Made by a program: the position numbers and the translations under genes
From: Glaciecola sp041380235
Lineage (GTDB): Bacteria; Pseudomonadota; Gammaproteobacteria; Enterobacterales; Alteromonadaceae
Direction: 5' to 3'
DNA length: 64,000 bases
NCBI RefSeq assembly: GCF_041380235.1
Contig: NZ_JBGIYY010000006.1
Location: forward strand, 1 to 64,000
Shown: one piece after another, positions 63,295-64,000 of the stretch
Layout of the letters: each line of letters starts with the position of its first letter
Numbering within the stretch: the stretch's first letter is position 1
The notes under the pieces: generated by a model
Seen by the model: only the letters and a program-made list of their open reading frames with translations
Databases searched by the model: none
What the model was told of the DNA's origin: nothing

Positions 63295-64000
63295 TCGTTT
63301 ATTAATACTCTAACAGTTTCAAATAAGTCACTGGCCAACAGACCACGTTGACCATATTTTTGTGCGACGATATCGCCAGCTTTAGCGTGCAAAGACACGC
63401 CAAACTGGCAGGCAATATCTTTATCTAAACCTTGGGCAACCAAAGCGCCTAATATACCGCTCAACACGTCGCCCATGCCGGCGGTCGCCATTCCAGGATT
63501 GCCATGTCGACACACCCATGAGTGCTTTTGGTTATCAATAATACTGCCAGCACCTTTTAACACACATGTTGCATTGTAACGTTGCGCGCACTGCCTCGCA
63601 TAGTTAAAGCGATTTGACTCAATATCTTCGATAGATACATGCAGTAAACGCGACGCTTCTCCTGAGTGAGGCGTAATAATGCAATCAGGTAGTGCAACAA
63701 ACGTTGTATTCACTGCTTTTAAATTCAACGCATCTGCATCCACTACTATCGGTTTAGGATGTTGCTGGCAATATTCCATCACCGTATCGAAGACGTTTTT
63801 AGCCCATTCATCGGTGCCTAAACCCGGGCCAATAACAACCGACGTCGCCCACTCCAAGGCAGATTCTAGACCATCGCTAATGACCATTAGTTCCGGTCTA
63901 CCCGAACTAATTTGTATCTTAGAGTCAGCATGAGCAAACACTTTTACCATGCCTGCACCGCTTCGCAAAGCCGCTTCAGAAGCCAAACGTATCGCGCCAG
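63291..64000 (-). CDS. nnrD: NAD(P)H-hydrate dehydratase, C-terminal part (runs off window)
   Basis: The frame stays open to the window edge, reading GAIRLASEAALRSGAGMVKV at its start, so the 5' part lies outside. It is an ADP-dependent dehydratase that repairs hydrated NAD(P)H. VVIGPGLGTDEW, KPIVVDADALN, ITPHSGEASRLL and NPGMATAGMGDVLSGILGAL are the domain's conserved blocks. In many bacteria it is fused to an NnrE epimerase domain upstream; that cannot be seen here. Its stop overlaps the tsaE start. Confidence 0.94.
   Translation of the reverse strand, partial: GAIRLASEAALRSGAGMVKVFAHADSKIQISSGRPELMVISDGLESALEWATSVVIGPGLGTDEWAKNVFDTVMEYCQQHPKPIVVDADALNLKAVNTTFVALPDCIITPHSGEASRLLHVSIEDIESNRFNYARQCAQRYNATCVLKGAGSIIDNQKHSWVCRHGNPGMATAGMGDVLSGILGALVAQGLDKDIACQFGVSLHAKAGDIVAQKYGQRGLLASDLFETVRVLINE

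Noticed and set aside
1..64000. CRISPR arrays, insertion sequences, prophage or integron structures
   Set aside because: No regularly spaced direct repeats, transposase, integrase or terminal inverted repeats were seen; nearly all sequence is accounted for by core or ordinary accessory genes.

Overview
The window is a chromosomal segment of a marine-type gammaproteobacterium, most likely an Alteromonadales member (Alteromonas/Glaciecola-like). This rests on the sequence style of EF-G, RpoB/RpoC and Hfq, the order amidase-mutL-miaA-hfq-hflX-hflK-hflC, tRNA-Trp directly before secE-nusG, and the many accessory genes typical of that group (TonB receptor, diguanylate cyclases, OlsF-type ornithine lipid synthase). 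Genus is not resolved. Base composition looks moderate (roughly mid-40s % GC by eye). No insertion sequence, prophage or CRISPR array was seen.

Region 1 (1-15962, all minus strand) is the translation/transcription block: tRNA-Trp, secE, nusG, rplK, rplA, rplJ, rplL, rpoB, rpoC, then rpsL, rpsG, fusA and the start of tuf. Readable control signals include promoters before tRNA-Trp, rplK and rpsL; a two-helix structure in the rplK leader that fits an L1 repressor site; a structured rplJ leader; a perfect hairpin with U-run between rplL and rpoB; terminators after nusG and rpoC; and an unexpected terminator-like hairpin between rpsG and fusA.

Region 2 (16277-34518) is a set of mostly single-gene units: nitroreductase, a small lipoprotein, a CBS-domain protein, a TPR protein, a membrane diguanylate cyclase, an ABC exporter, a MAPEG protein, a rhodanese, the pyrC-dbpA pair, OlsF, a PhnA-family protein, a DinB-like protein, lipocalin Blc, an aldo/keto reductase, a TPR-gene remnant, an M24 lipoprotein peptidase and folE.

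Region 3 (34687-40229): folM, a TonB-dependent receptor, aguA and aguB form a tight plus-strand run, with a periplasmic binding-protein-like gene convergent to it. AguA and AguB together turn agmatine into putrescine.

Region 4 (40367-46682) is the ligase-associated DNA repair set: PdeM nuclease and Lhr helicase on the minus strand, divergent from an MBL-fold exonuclease and ATP-dependent DNA ligase on the plus strand. The Lhr reading frame extends upstream of its first ATG to include the Q motif but lacks an ATG, GTG or TTG start there.

Region 5 (46781-54776): a second diguanylate cyclase translationally overlapping a PLP enzyme, then GST, ubiG, DUF2237, DUF4112, hemH and an AbgT transporter. 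Region 6 (54946-64000, all minus) is the conserved nnrD-tsaE-amidase-mutL-miaA-hfq-hflX-hflK-hflC series, closed by a clear terminator after hflC; nnrD runs off the window edge.

Most of the window is ordinary core genome. The points most worth a second look are the noncanonical Lhr start, the receptor inside the agmatine operon, the cyclase/PLP-enzyme overlap, the hairpins that subdivide the ribosomal operons, and a perfect 28-bp palindrome between abgT and hemH. I did not find a convincing wholly undescribed system.
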